DNA from: an uncultured Coriobacteriaceae bacterium
GTDB taxonomy: Bacteria > Actinomycetota > Coriobacteriia > Coriobacteriales > Eggerthellaceae
Assembly: GCA_900552365.1 (NCBI GenBank)
Contig: URZP01000001.1
Span: 1-57,013 of the forward strand
Length of the DNA stretch: 57,013 bases
Direction of reading: 5' to 3'
This document shows positions 1-10,100 of the stretch, piece by piece. The translations under genes were made by a program, and so were the position numbers. How positions within the stretch are numbered: the first letter of the stretch is position 1; each line of letters starts with the position of its first letter. The notes beneath the pieces were generated by a model, which had not been told where the DNA came from, ran no database searches, and saw only the letters and a list, made by a program, of their open reading frames with translations.

Positions 1-1
1 C

Positions 2-1075
2 CTTTCAGAACGTTTTGCCGTGCTGTTCGAAAAGGTTCTATCGTCTTTCGATCCGTCAGAGACGCCTCTTGTGGTTCTTTCGCATACGCCGGTTGAGGAT
101 TGGCATCGTCCGGATACCCCGCTTGGCGATGCTATATATGTGAATGGACACACCCACCATCAGGAGTTTCTAGATGCCCCCCAAGGTCCTACGATTCTTG
201 CGAACAACCAGATAGGGTATGTGAAAGATGAAAGGGAAGTTCAAGGGATTAATGCATTTTGTTATCGCGTAACATATAAGAGCTACGAACCCCTAAAAGA
301 CATCGAAGATGGCATACGCAAAATAACAAAGCAGGAATACGCCCTGTATTTGAAGTGGTCTGGTGAACACTCCGAAGGATGCTCGTATCCAGGTGATCTG
401 TGGGTTATTCAGAATGAGGGCTATCGGATGTTCGTCTTGGAGACGTCTAGAAGCCGTTCTCTCTTGAACAAGGGTCAGCGAGTAGGGCCCTTAAAGCACC
501 CTTTAGACTACTATTACGATAATTTACCGAAGTACGCTCGCGCTGCGGAGAGATATACATGCAGGTATTTACAAGCAAGAGGAGAGATTTCAAAGCTGGT
601 GAAGAAGGCGGGGGGATCCGGAAATGAGCATGGCTGCATAGTTGACTTCGATGAATTGACGCATCTATTTTTCAACCCGTATGATGCTTCGCTTCATTGT
701 TATGCAGCAAGTAGCATTGTCTCTAAAAGATACTTCCAGAATTTCAGCAGCATGCTAAATGCTTGCGGTTCGCAAAGCTCAGCCATAAAACGTCGTGCTG
801 CGGAAAAGCTCGATGAGCTGTGCATTGCTGGAGATCATCGCGATTATGAATACTATGAGGGCACTGAGCAATACGCTCTTTCGAACCTGATGATGAAATT
901 AGAGAGGGTCGGGACGAAGCAAATCGTAACGGCATGGAGTGACGATTTGCTCAATAGCTCCCTCGACTCCGTTTTGTTGAAAACGGGTCTTATGCGGATA
1001 ACGGGAGATGCCAAACCCCACGAGAATTGCGGGTCGCAAAGAGGAGGTCACCAAGCCGCTTTGCCTGAAAACTAG
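2..1075 (+). CDS. Calcineurin-like metallophosphoesterase, 5' end outside the window
   Basis: The frame is open to the left edge, so the true start and the first metal-binding motifs lie outside; the GTG at 20 is only the first possible start inside. Two motifs of the calcineurin-like phosphoesterase fold are visible: a histidine motif (LSHTP, nt 77-91) and a GHTHH motif near nt 145-162, both typical metal ligands. After them come about 290 residues with no domain I can name with confidence; a GCIVDFDEL segment (about nt 634-660) resembles tails of phosphoesterase-like proteins I associate with phage and mobile DNA. Base composition is clearly AT-richer than the neighbouring suf genes, with many AT-ending codons, which suggests acquisition. 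The gene converges on the Rrf2 gene, and both stop codons lie in one CTAG (1072-1075). The fold is well supported; substrate and role are unknown. Confidence 0.7.
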   Translation, partial: LSERFAVLFEKVLSSFDPSETPLVVLSHTPVEDWHRPDTPLGDAIYVNGHTHHQEFLDAPQGPTILANNQIGYVKDEREVQGINAFCYRVTYKSYEPLKDIEDGIRKITKQEYALYLKWSGEHSEGCSYPGDLWVIQNEGYRMFVLETSRSRSLLNKGQRVGPLKHPLDYYYDNLPKYARAAERYTCRYLQARGEISKLVKKAGGSGNEHGCIVDFDELTHLFFNPYDASLHCYAASSIVSKRYFQNFSSMLNACGSQSSAIKRRAAEKLDELCIAGDHRDYEYYEGTEQYALSNLMMKLERVGTKQIVTAWSDDLLNSSLDSVLLKTGLMRITGDAKPHENCGSQRGGHQAALPEN

Positions 1076-1545
1076 CGCTTGCCGCAGGTCGCGTTGGCGG
1101 CTTCTTGCGCGATGCCCTCTTTCAGGGGGATGAGATTGGCGAACGAAGTCCGAGCCAAGTCGGCCAGCGTGACGCCGTCGACGTAGTTCTCGATGACCTC
1201 GTCAAGGCCTGCCCAGAACGCCACGGTGGAGCACATGCTTTCGCGCGGGCACATGTCGTCAAGGCCCGCGCATGCAACGGGGGCAGTGGTGCCCTCGGCG
1301 GCGCGGATGACGTCGCCGGCCTTGATATCGCCAGCTTCGCGTGCCAGGCGGTACCCGCCGCCGTGTCCGCGCACGCTTGCAAGCAGCTCGGCTTTCACCA
1401 GCGTGTGCGCGAGCTGTTCCAGGTATTTCAGCGAGATGTTCTCGGAATCGGCCACCTGGCGCAGCGTGACTTTTGCGCCTTCACCCGAGGCGGCAACGAA
1501 AATCATAAGGCGCAGCGCATAGCGACCTTTACTGGTGATGAGCAT
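1072..1545 (-). CDS. Rrf2/IscR-family transcriptional regulator, probable regulator of suf
   Basis: A 157-residue protein with an N-terminal winged helix (MLITSKGRYALRLM, then VTLRQVAD and the GHGGGYRLA wing) and three cysteines in the spacing typical of Rrf2 Fe-S sensors (CAGLDDMCPRESMC, about residues 92-105). Members such as IscR and SufR bind an Fe-S cluster at these cysteines and tune cluster assembly genes to supply. The gene is divergent from sufC across a 200 bp intergenic region that holds a perfect palindrome (1647-1661), as expected for a self-regulating suf regulator. The ATG at 1543-1545 is preceded by AAGGGG at a good distance. Length is normal. Control of suf is inferred from position and family. 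Confidence 0.88.
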   Translation of the reverse strand: MLITSKGRYALRLMIFVAASGEGAKVTLRQVADSENISLKYLEQLAHTLVKAELLASVRGHGGGYRLAREAGDIKAGDVIRAAEGTTAPVACAGLDDMCPRESMCSTVAFWAGLDEVIENYVDGVTLADLARTSFANLIPLKEGIAQEAANATCGKR

Positions 1546-1643
1546 TCGTTTCGCCCCTTTTTCGGCCGGTTCGTGGACTTTCAGAAGCGGTCCCTATCTG
1601 CGGTTTGCCCGCATTGCGACGCGGGTTGTTCGCCTACCGCTTA

Positions 1644-1709
1644 ATTCTAGTATTTTACTAGGGAAAGGTTGACTATTCCCCCATGAAGCCTATCTTAAAC
1701 CCTAGTCAA
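1644..1709 (+). promoter_or_regulatory. suf promoter with palindromic operator candidates
   Basis: A sigma70-like promoter reads toward sufC: -35 TTGACT (1669-1674), 16 bp spacer, -10 TATCTT (1691-1696), giving a leader of about 45 nt. Just upstream lies the perfect palindrome CTAGTA-TTT-TACTAG (1647-1661), which overlaps -10-like hexamers (TAGAAT, TAAAAT) for the divergent Rrf2 gene. A second dyad, TTGACTA (1669-1675) and TAGTCAA (1703-1709), brackets the -10. The arrangement suits a shared Rrf2 operator controlling both directions; binding itself is inferred. Confidence 0.6.
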
Positions 1710-1745
1710 TTTATAGAGTTTCACGATTAGAACAGGAAAAGCCAA

Positions 1746-2504
1746 ATGACGAGAGATGCTTTGCTGGCTATTCAAAACCTCTCCGCTTCCGTGGATGAGA
1801 AACCCATCCTCGACGGCGTCAACCTTGAAGTCGCGCAGGGCGAGGTTCATGTTCTCATGGGCCCCAACGGCGCTGGCAAGTCCACCATGGGCCACGTTGC
1901 CATGGGCGACCCCACGTACACCGTCACCGACGGCAAGATCATCTTCGACGGCGTCGACATCACCGACCTTACCCCCGACAAGCGCTCGCGCGCAGGCCTG
2001 TTCCTGAGCTTTCAGGCGCCGGTCGAGATCCCTGGCGTGCCGCTGTCCAGTTTCCTTCGCGCAACCCTCGAGGGCCGCGAGGGCATGAAGATGAAGAACA
2101 AGGAGTTCCGCAAGCGCATCAAGTCGCTGGCCGAGGAGCTTGACTTCGGCACCGAGTGGCTCGACCGCGAGCTGGGCGTTGGCTTTTCGGGCGGCGAGAA
2201 GAAGAAGGTCGAGATGCTCCAGCTGCTTCTTCTGCAGCCGAAGCTGGCCATCCTTGACGAAACCGACTCGGGCCTCGATGTCGACGCTCTGTCCGTCGTT
2301 TCGAAGGGCATGGAGGCTTACCGCGAGTCCTGCGACGGCACCCTGCTCATCATCACGCACAACACGCGCATTCTCGAGCACCTTGATGTCGACCGCGTCC
2401 ACGTCATGCTGGGCGGCCATATCGTCGCCGAGGGCGATGCCGACATGATCGCAAACATCGACGCCAACGGCTTCGAGCAGTTCATGACCGACGCCCAGAA
2501 CTAA
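1746..2504 (+). CDS. sufC: SufC, Fe-S assembly ATPase
   Basis: ABC-type ATPase of the cytosolic SufBCD scaffold, where ATP hydrolysis drives the shape change that lets SufB-SufD build and release Fe-S clusters. Walker A GPNGAGKST is at residues 39-47, the signature SGGE at 148-151, Walker B LAILDE at 167-172, and an H-loop in LLIITHNTR. The stretch FLSFQAPVEIPGV after the Q-loop and the 252-residue length are typical of SufC and not of transporter ATPases. The ATG at 1746 follows AGGAAA. It is the first gene of sufCBDSU; sufB begins 9 bp after its stop. Confidence 0.96.
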   Translation: MTRDALLAIQNLSASVDEKPILDGVNLEVAQGEVHVLMGPNGAGKSTMGHVAMGDPTYTVTDGKIIFDGVDITDLTPDKRSRAGLFLSFQAPVEIPGVPLSSFLRATLEGREGMKMKNKEFRKRIKSLAEELDFGTEWLDRELGVGFSGGEKKKVEMLQLLLLQPKLAILDETDSGLDVDALSVVSKGMEAYRESCDGTLLIITHNTRILEHLDVDRVHVMLGGHIVAEGDADMIANIDANGFEQFMTDAQN

Positions 2505-2513
2505 GGGGCAACC

Positions 2514-3923
2514 ATGGTAAAGCAACGTACCGAAGTCGCCGACATCGATCGTAGCCTGTACGATTTCCGCTACGACGACAACGACGCCGAGAAGCTTGAT
2601 GCGGGCCTGACGCCCGACATCGTGCGCGAGATTTCCGCGAAGAAAGACGAGCCCGAGTGGATGCTCGAGCATCGTCTGAAGTCGCTTGAGATTTACAACT
2701 CCATGCCCGTTTCCGACTGGGGTCCTTCCATCGCCGGCCTGGACATGGACAACATCATCACTTACGTAAAGCCCAACACCGAGCAGAAGAGCGACTGGGA
2801 AAGCGTCCCCGAAAACATCAAGGACACCTTCGAGCGTCTGGGCATTCCCCAAGCCGAGCGCTCCTACCTGGCTGGCGTTGGCGCTCAGTACGACTCCGAG
2901 CTGGTCTATCACTCCATGCAGGACTCCGCTGCCAAGCTTGGCATTGTGTACTCCGGCATCGAGGAGGCCCTTCACGGCGAGTACGCCGAGCTCATCCACG
3001 AGAAGTTCATGACGCTCATCACGCCTGAGGATCACAAGTTCGCCGCCCTTCATGGCGCTGTGTGGTCGGGTGGCTCGTTCGTGTACGTGCCGAAGGGCAC
3101 CAAGCTCGACTACCCGCTGCAAAGCTACTTCCGTCTGAACGCGAAGGGCGCCGGCCAGTTCGAGCACACGCTCATCATCGTCGAGGATGAGGCCGACTTG
3201 CACTTCATCGAGGGCTGCAGTGCCCCGAAGTACAACGTGGCTAACCTGCATGCAGGCGCCGTCGAGCTGTTCGTCGGCAAGAACGCGCACCTGCGCTACT
3301 CGACCATCGAGAACTGGTCGAAGAACATGTACAACCTGAATACTAAGCGCTCCATCGTCGACGAGGGCGGCGAGATCGAGTGGATCTCGGGTTCGTTCGG
3401 CAGTCATGTCGGCTACTTGTACCCCATGAGCATCCTGAACGGCCGCAAGGCGAAGTCCAGCTTCACGGGCATCACATTCGCCGGCCAGGGTCAGAACCTT
3501 GACACGGGCTGCAAAGTTGTTCTGAACGCCCCTGAAACCTCGGCGTTCATCGAGACTAAGTCCATCTCAAAGAGCGGTGGCATCTCCACGTTCCGCAGCT
3601 CGGTTGTCGCAACCCCGAAGGCAACGGGTTCGAAGGCAAGCGTTTCGTGTCAGTCCCTCATGCTGGATGACACCAGCCGCTCCGACACCATTCCCGCAAT
3701 GGACATTCGTTGCAAGAACGTCGACGTGGGACACGAGGCCACTATCGGCCGCATCGGCGACGACAAGGTCTTCTACCTGATGAGTCGCGGTCTTTCCGAA
3801 GAGGAAGCCCGCACCATGATCGTCAACGGCTTCGCGGAGCCCGTTTCCAAGGAGCTGCCGCTTGAGTATGCCGTTGAGATGAACAACCTGATCAAACTCG
3901 AGATGGAGGGGGCAATCGGCTAA
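2514..3923 (+). CDS. sufB: SufB, Fe-S cluster scaffold protein
   Basis: SufB is the scaffold subunit of SufBCD on which the nascent cluster forms. The 469-residue length and order are typical: an N-terminal region with VSDWGPSIAGL, then the right-handed beta-helix core with AVWSGGSFVYVPKG, the conserved EGCSAP segment (about residue 240) and the C-terminal block ATIGRIGDDKVFYLMSRG with GLSEEEAR. The ATG is preceded by AAGGGG. Its stop overlaps the sufD start by one base (TAATG), indicating translational coupling. Nothing appears missing. Confidence 0.96.
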   Translation: MVKQRTEVADIDRSLYDFRYDDNDAEKLDAGLTPDIVREISAKKDEPEWMLEHRLKSLEIYNSMPVSDWGPSIAGLDMDNIITYVKPNTEQKSDWESVPENIKDTFERLGIPQAERSYLAGVGAQYDSELVYHSMQDSAAKLGIVYSGIEEALHGEYAELIHEKFMTLITPEDHKFAALHGAVWSGGSFVYVPKGTKLDYPLQSYFRLNAKGAGQFEHTLIIVEDEADLHFIEGCSAPKYNVANLHAGAVELFVGKNAHLRYSTIENWSKNMYNLNTKRSIVDEGGEIEWISGSFGSHVGYLYPMSILNGRKAKSSFTGITFAGQGQNLDTGCKVVLNAPETSAFIETKSISKSGGISTFRSSVVATPKATGSKASVSCQSLMLDDTSRSDTIPAMDIRCKNVDVGHEATIGRIGDDKVFYLMSRGLSEEEARTMIVNGFAEPVSKELPLEYAVEMNNLIKLEMEGAIG

Positions 3924-5185
3924 TGGAGGCAATTGTTTTCGATAAAGCCAACGCAATGCCCGCTCCGACGTGGCATCGCATGAAAACCAGCAGCACCACC
4001 ATCGAGATCCCCGCGGGTCTTGACGAGGCATACGCTGTTTCCGTTTCGGCAACCGACGGTGCGTTCGGCGAACCCGACGCGTTCGAGGCGGCCATCGCTT
4101 CGGCTCAGGCTGCATGGGAAGAAACCCACACTGAGCCGTACCTGACTACCGCACGCGTCGACGAGGCCAAAAACGATGACGACGGCCTGTACGGCGGCAC
4201 CGCGCTTTCCCGTTATCAGGCGGCGTCCGATGCCGTGGGCGAATCGCGCAGCCTTGCTGTCGCGTTCGAAACCGGCATCAGCACCGAGGTGTATTCCTTC
4301 ATGCGCGAGTACGCCGACGAACCTGTGGTCATCACCGCTTCGGCCGGCAAGTCGGTTAAGGCTACCCTTGACGTCACGGGCGTCGACGGGGCCATGAACT
4401 TTGCCGCGGTCGACGTCGTGGCCGGCGCTGGCTCCGACGTCACGCTCATCCTGAACGTCGATTCCCCCGATGGGGGCACCGGCGTGGTGGGCACGTCCGT
4501 TCGCGCCTTCGCCGATTCCGACGCGTCCATCCGCATTGTTCGCACTCAGACGCTTGACGACGGCTGGATCGACCTTGACGACATGGGTCTTTTCACCTGG
4601 GACGACGCAAAAATCGACGTGCGTCAGACCATCCTGGGCGCAAGCAACACCTTCACGGGCATCGGCGGCGATATCCGCGGCAATCGTTCGCGCATGGGCA
4701 TCGAGGCACGCTACCTGGGTCATGGCGAACAGGTTCACGACATCAACTACACCCTGCGCCACAATGGCGTGAAGACGCAGTGCAACATCAACTCCAACGG
4801 CGTTCTTGCTGGTAAAAGCAAGAAAACCCTGCGCGGCACCATCGACTTCGTCCGTGGCTGCAAGGGCGCTGAAGGCACCGAGCATGAAACCGTCCTGCTT
4901 GTCGACGACGACGTCGAGAACAAGTCGGTCCCTGTCATTCTATGCAACGAGGACGACGTCGCAGGCAATCACGGTGCGGCTATCGGCCACGTTCGCCCCG
5001 AGCAGATGTTCTATCTGGCAAGCCGTGGTCTTTCGCAGGAGGCGGCCGAGCAGATGTTCGTCCGCGCTATGCTCGAGCAGGCCGCAATCGATGCTCCTGA
5101 CCAGGCAAGCCGCGAGGGCGTTCTTCGTCTGGCAATCACGCTGGTCGACGGCTTCGACGCCGATTTCCTTGAAGAGGAGGCCTAA
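3923..5185 (+). CDS. sufD: SufD, scaffold partner of SufB
   Basis: SufD pairs with SufB and docks a SufC subunit. It belongs to the same SufBD superfamily, and its C-terminal third repeats the SufB pattern: NINSNGVLAGKSKKTLRG, then GNHGAAIGHVRPEQMFYLASRG and GLSQEAAEQMFV. The N-terminal 150 residues are divergent and acidic, as is usual for SufD. At 420 residues it has normal length. Start and preceding stop overlap by one base. A GAGGAGG stretch at its 3' end serves as the ribosome site of sufS. Confidence 0.93.
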   Translation: MEAIVFDKANAMPAPTWHRMKTSSTTIEIPAGLDEAYAVSVSATDGAFGEPDAFEAAIASAQAAWEETHTEPYLTTARVDEAKNDDDGLYGGTALSRYQAASDAVGESRSLAVAFETGISTEVYSFMREYADEPVVITASAGKSVKATLDVTGVDGAMNFAAVDVVAGAGSDVTLILNVDSPDGGTGVVGTSVRAFADSDASIRIVRTQTLDDGWIDLDDMGLFTWDDAKIDVRQTILGASNTFTGIGGDIRGNRSRMGIEARYLGHGEQVHDINYTLRHNGVKTQCNINSNGVLAGKSKKTLRGTIDFVRGCKGAEGTEHETVLLVDDDVENKSVPVILCNEDDVAGNHGAAIGHVRPEQMFYLASRGLSQEAAEQMFVRAMLEQAAIDAPDQASREGVLRLAITLVDGFDADFLEEEA

Positions 5186-5188
5186 GTC

Positions 5189-6439
5189 ATGGCATACCTG
5201 GTAAACGGTGTGGACATCGAGGCCAACCCGTACAAGAAGGACTTCCCGCTGTTCGGCCGTCATCCCGAGGTGGCGTTCCTTGACAGCGCCGCCACGGCTC
5301 AGCGCCCGGCTGCGGTGCTTGACGCTCAGCGCGAGTTCTACGAAACCATGAACGCCAACCCGCTGCGCGGTCTGTACGAGCTTTCCTACGAGGCCACCAA
5401 CGCCATCAACGACGCGCGAAAGCACATCGCTCGTTTCATCGGCGCGGGCGAGGACAACTGGCACGACATCGTTTTGTGCCGCAACACCTCCGAGGCCTTG
5501 AACCTGATCTCATTCTCGCTTTCCGAGATGGTGCTCAAGCCCGGCGACGAGGTTTGCATCACCATCATGGAGCATCATTCCAACTGCGTGCCATGGCAGC
5601 TTGCTTGCAAGCGCCATGGCGCCAAGCTGGTGTACATGTATCTTGACGAGGAAGGTCATCTGACCGAACAGGAGATGCGCGCGAAGATCGGCCCGAAGAC
5701 CAAGATCGTTTCCGCCATGCAGGTGTCGAACGTCTTGGGTGTTAAGAACGACGTCAAGCTGCTGGGTCAGATCGCCCACGAGTTCGGTGCGTACATGGTC
5801 GTCGACGGCGCTCAAAGCGTGCCGCATATGCCCGTGAACGTGACCGATCTTGACTGCGATTTCTTCGCCTTCAGCGGCCATAAGGTGTTCGGTCCCATGG
5901 GCATCGGCATCTTGTGGGGCAAGCACGAGCTGCTTGATGCAATGCCCCCGTTTCTGACGGGCGGCGAGATGATCGACTCCGTGTCCGAGCAGAGCGCCGT
6001 TTGGGCGCCCGTGCCCGAGAAGTTCGAGGCAGGCACGCAGGACGCTGCGGGCGCTTACGCCCTGGGCGCCGCGCTTACCTACGTCGAGCAGGTAGGTTGG
6101 GAGGCCATGCAGTCCCGTGAGGCCGCGCTGACCAAGTACTGCTTCGACGAGCTTTCGAAGCTCGACTTCATCAGCATTTACGGCCCCAAGGACCCCGCCG
6201 AGCACCATGGCGTTATCAGCTTCAACGTGAAGAACGTCCACCCGCACGACGTGTCGGGCATTCTTGATAGCGTTCACGTTGCCATTCGCGCCGGCCATCA
6301 CTGCGCGCAGCCGCTTATGTCCCAGCTGGGCTGCATGTCGAACTGCCGCGCGTCCATGGCCTTCTACAATGACAAAGCCGATATCGATCAGCTGATCGAC
6401 GGCCTGAAACTGGTTTGGAGCATGTTTGATGGCATCTAA
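5189..6439 (+). CDS. sufS: SufS, group II cysteine desulfurase
   Basis: PLP enzyme that takes sulfur from L-cysteine as an enzyme persulfide and passes it on, here to SufU. The PLP lysine lies in FSGHKVFGPMG (K232) and the active-site cysteine in RAGHHCAQP (C372), both characteristic of group II (SufS) enzymes; the 416-residue length fits. The N-terminus has the SufS marker FLDSAATAQRP. It starts 3 bp after sufD and overlaps sufU by 11 bp. Adjacency to sufU marks the Gram-positive style pathway in which SufU replaces SufE. Confidence 0.96.
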   Translation: MAYLVNGVDIEANPYKKDFPLFGRHPEVAFLDSAATAQRPAAVLDAQREFYETMNANPLRGLYELSYEATNAINDARKHIARFIGAGEDNWHDIVLCRNTSEALNLISFSLSEMVLKPGDEVCITIMEHHSNCVPWQLACKRHGAKLVYMYLDEEGHLTEQEMRAKIGPKTKIVSAMQVSNVLGVKNDVKLLGQIAHEFGAYMVVDGAQSVPHMPVNVTDLDCDFFAFSGHKVFGPMGIGILWGKHELLDAMPPFLTGGEMIDSVSEQSAVWAPVPEKFEAGTQDAAGAYALGAALTYVEQVGWEAMQSREAALTKYCFDELSKLDFISIYGPKDPAEHHGVISFNVKNVHPHDVSGILDSVHVAIRAGHHCAQPLMSQLGCMSNCRASMAFYNDKADIDQLIDGLKLVWSMFDGI

Positions 6440-6863
6440 CATCTACACCGCGGCTCTTATGGAGCACAACGCGCACCCCGACTACAAGTACGACATTCAG
6501 GACGCTGACTTCGAGCACGAGGGCATCAACCCCAGCTGCGGCGACGAGATGGTCCTGAAGCTGAAGGTTGCCGACGGCGTCATCACCGAGGCTGCGTTCA
6601 CCGGCCACGGCTGCGCTGTCTCGCAGGCTTCCGCCGACATCATGGCCGACCTCATCACCGGTGAGACCGTCGAGGAGGCCAAGCGCCTGAGCGGCCTGTT
6701 CATCGGCATGATCCAGGGTAAGGAACTTTCCGACGACGATCGCGAGGACTTGGACGAGGCTGCCGAGCTCGAGAGCATTTCCCGCATGCCCGCCCGCGTC
6801 AAGTGCGCCGAGCTTGCATGGCGCACGCTCGATGGAATCATCGAAGAGAACAAGCTGCAGTAA
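6429..6863 (+). CDS. sufU: SufU, zinc-dependent sulfurtransferase partner of SufS
   Basis: A 144-residue NifU/IscU-fold protein. The SufU zinc ligands are present: C37 and D39 in PSCGDEM, C62 in GHGCAVSQ, and C126 in PARVKCAELAW. The insertion between C62 and C126, longer than in IscU, marks it as SufU, which accepts persulfide sulfur from SufS. I chose the ATG at 6429 over the TTG one codon upstream. It overlaps the end of sufS and closes the operon; an intrinsic terminator follows. Confidence 0.95.
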   Translation: MASNIYTAALMEHNAHPDYKYDIQDADFEHEGINPSCGDEMVLKLKVADGVITEAAFTGHGCAVSQASADIMADLITGETVEEAKRLSGLFIGMIQGKELSDDDREDLDEAAELESISRMPARVKCAELAWRTLDGIIEENKLQ

Positions 6864-6929
6864 TTCACCTGCAGTGACTCGCAGCTCGCCGATGCGCAGC
6901 GAGCGCTTCGCATGCTGTTTGAATCCGAG

Positions 6930-6965
6930 CGGCCCGTTCCCCCGCGATGGGAGGCGGGCCGTTTT
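6930..6965 (+). terminator. Intrinsic terminator of the suf operon
   Basis: CGGCCCG (6930-6936) pairs with CGGGCCG (6955-6961) and is followed by TTTT. It lies 67 bp after the sufU stop. The rest of the gap up to 7107 shows no gene. Confidence 0.75.
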
Positions 6966-7107
6966 GCGTGCCGCCGCATGGTCCGATCATGTGCGCCCTT
7001 CCTTGAACCTCGCGTAAGCTTCCGCCGATTAGCCGTGCCCTCTACGCCGTGTTGTGCGAGAATAAGCCTCGACTAATACGAGCGAGTTTTTTCACGAGGT
7101 ACCATTC

Positions 7108-10100
7108 ATGCCGGCGCAATTCAACATCAGCGCGGCGGATCCGCATGCCGTCTCCCAGCTGCAGGGACATTTCGGATTGCCGCATTTCATCGCGACCACC
7201 ATGGCAAGCAGGGGAATAACCACCGTCGAGAAGGCGGAGCGGTTTTTGTCCCCATCGCTTGAGCGCGATTGGCTTGACCCATACCTTATCCCGCAAATCG
7301 ACAAAGTGGCCGATGCTCTTGAGGCCGCCGTCCGCGAGCACAAGCACATCGTGGTGTACGGCGACTTCGACGTTGACGGCATCTCGGCAACTGCCGTGCT
7401 CACACGCGGCTTGCGCACGCTGGGCGGTCATGTCACGCCGTTCATCCCGCGCCGTTTCGACGAGGGCTACGGCCTTTCCGCCGTGGCGTTCGAGCGCGTT
7501 CGCAAGCTCGATCCCGAGGTCATCGTCACGGTTGACTGCGGTATTTCCAGCAAGGTTGAAGTGGCCGACATCGTGGCGCAGGGCGTCGATGTGGTGATCA
7601 CCGACCACCACGAGCCCGCCGATTTGGTGCCCGATGGCGTGCCTGTGGCCGATCCTAAGTGCGGCTCGTCGTGTCCCAGCTCCATTCTTGCCGGCGTCGG
7701 CGTGGCGCTGAAGCTTGTCCAGGTGATGGGCGGCCGCTTCGGTTTTCCGCATTTGTGGCGCGACTACACCGACCTTGCCACCTTGGGCACGGTTGCCGAC
7801 CTTATGCCCATGCGCGACGAGAATCGCGCGCTGGTCAGCGACGGCCTTAAGCACATCAACGCGTCCCCGCGTCCCTGCATTGCGGCCCTTCTGGGCCGCT
7901 CGGGTGCGGCGGGCAAGCAGGTCACCGCAACCAACCTTAGTTTCTCGCTGATTCCGCGTTTGAACGCCGCCGGCCGCATGGGCGATGCGCAAATCGCCCT
8001 CGACCTGCTGATGACCGACGATTTCGATGAGGCATGCAAGCTTGCCGCCGAGCTTGAGACCGTGAACGACCGCCGCCGCGCAATCGAGGCCGAGCTTTCC
8101 GAGGTGGCTCGCGAGAAGGCCGCCGCCGTCTACCATGGCCAGCGTGTGCTGGTGGTGGCGGGCGAGGGCTGGCACGAGGGCGTGAAGGGCATCGTTGCCA
8201 GCCGCTTGGTGCACACTTACGGCGTTCCGTGCTTGCTGTTCACCATCGATGGCGACGAGGCGCGCGGAAGCGGCCGCACGGTTGGCCAGGTGAATCTGTT
8301 CGATGCCGTTGCTTCGACCGAAGACCTGCTCACCCGCTTCGGCGGCCATGGCGCCGCTGTGGGTGTCACGCTTCCTGTTGCGAACTTGGAAGAGTTCACC
8401 AAGCGCCTGTGCGATTACATGGACCAACTTCCTGAAGACGCGTTCCACCCGCTTATCGAGATCGACTCGATGGTCTCGCTTGACGAGCTGACCATCGAGA
8501 ACGTCGAGCTGATGGAGAAGTTGGCCCCGTTCGGCCAGGAAAACCGCGTGCCTTGCCTGTTGGCACGCGACGTCACCATGGCGAACTGCCGCGCGGTGGG
8601 CGCCGAGAAGAACCATTTCTCGTGCGCGCTTTCCGATGGCACGAACCGCGTGTCGGGCATTATGTTCCATTGCAATGACATCGATGAGCTCATGAAAACC
8701 TGCAACGTGGTGAATGCCGCGTTCGAGGTTCAGATTGACGAATGGCGCGGCCGTCGCACGGTGAAGGCCATGTTGAAGTCGCTTTCGCCCGCCGGCATGT
8801 GCGGCGCTCTTGCGGCCACGCTTGACCCGGGCAACACGCGTTTCGTCACCAGCCTGTTCGCCGCAAGCGACGAATCGCTGTGCGAGGACTGCATCGAAAG
8901 CTCGTCTGCCATCGAGGCGTACGAGGCCGATCGCACTTCGAACCGCGAGAAGTGGCAGCGCCGCGCGCAAAGCAATCCCGCCAAGCTGGAATCCGACATC
9001 ATCGGTGCCCTGATCGGCGACGGCTCGCTGCATGATTCGCAGCGCGAGGTGCTTGACCTGTTGGGCGAAGGCAAGTCGGTCATGGCCGTTATGGCCACAG
9101 GTCGCGGCAAATCGCTTACTTTCCATGTGCATGCCGCGATGACGGCGCTGCGCGATGGCAAGGCAAGCCTGTTCGTGTACCCGCTGCGTGCTCTTATCAC
9201 CGATCAGTCGTTCCACCTGAACGATGCGCTTTCCCGTTTCGGCCTTCAGATTGACGTGCTTACTGGCGAAAGCACCCCGAAGGAGCGCGAACACATTTAC
9301 CGCGCCATCGCCGACGGCTCAACCGACATGGTGCTGACCACGCCCGAGTTCTTGGAATACCACGTTGACGAGCTTGCCGTGGGCGATAGGTTCGGTTTCG
9401 TCGTGGTTGACGAGGCGCACCACATCGCGCAGTACCGTAACGGCAGCCGCGAGGCTTACGGCACCATTGGCAAGTCCATCGAGCGTTTGGGCAGCCCCAC
9501 GGTGCTGGCTCTTACCGCAACCGCCGACGGAAACGTGGCGCGTGACATCGCATCCATTCTGCCCATCGAGGCATGCGTTTTCGACCGAACCGCCCGTACC
9601 AACTTGGTGGTTGACGACAGGCGCGGCATGCGCGCCCGCGAGGACTACCTGGCGAAACTGGTGGCCACCGGCGAGAAGACCGTCGTGTATGTCAGCTCGC
9701 GCGAGCGTTCGATCACCGTTGCGCGCATCCTTCGCTCGAAGGTTGGCCAGCTTGCGCCGATGATCGGTTTCTACAACGCGGGCCTCGACCGCGCCGAGCG
9801 CACGCGCATCGAGGAGATGTTCCGCTCGGGCGCGCTTTCGGTTCTGGTGTCCACGTCTGCGTTCGGCGAAGGCGTGAACATCCCCGACATCAGGCACGTC
9901 GTGCTGTTCAATATGCCGTTCAACGAGATCGAGTTCAACCAGATGAGCGGCCGCGCGGGCCGCGACGGGCGCGAATCGTTCGTTCACCTGTTGTACAACC
10001 GCGGCGACGCCCAGCTGAACGAGACGGCGCTTGCCGGGGCGACGCCAGACCGCGACGTGCTGGTGCAGGTGTACCGCTATCTAACCGCGCGTCAGCGCAA

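Noticed and set aside
1105..1644. Plus-strand open frame across the Rrf2 gene
   Set aside because: The Rrf2 protein on the other strand is unmistakable; the plus frame has no recognisable features.
1695..3407. Minus-strand open frame of 570 codons across sufC and sufB
   Set aside because: Antisense shadow of two clearly recognised genes, with no ribosome site or domain.
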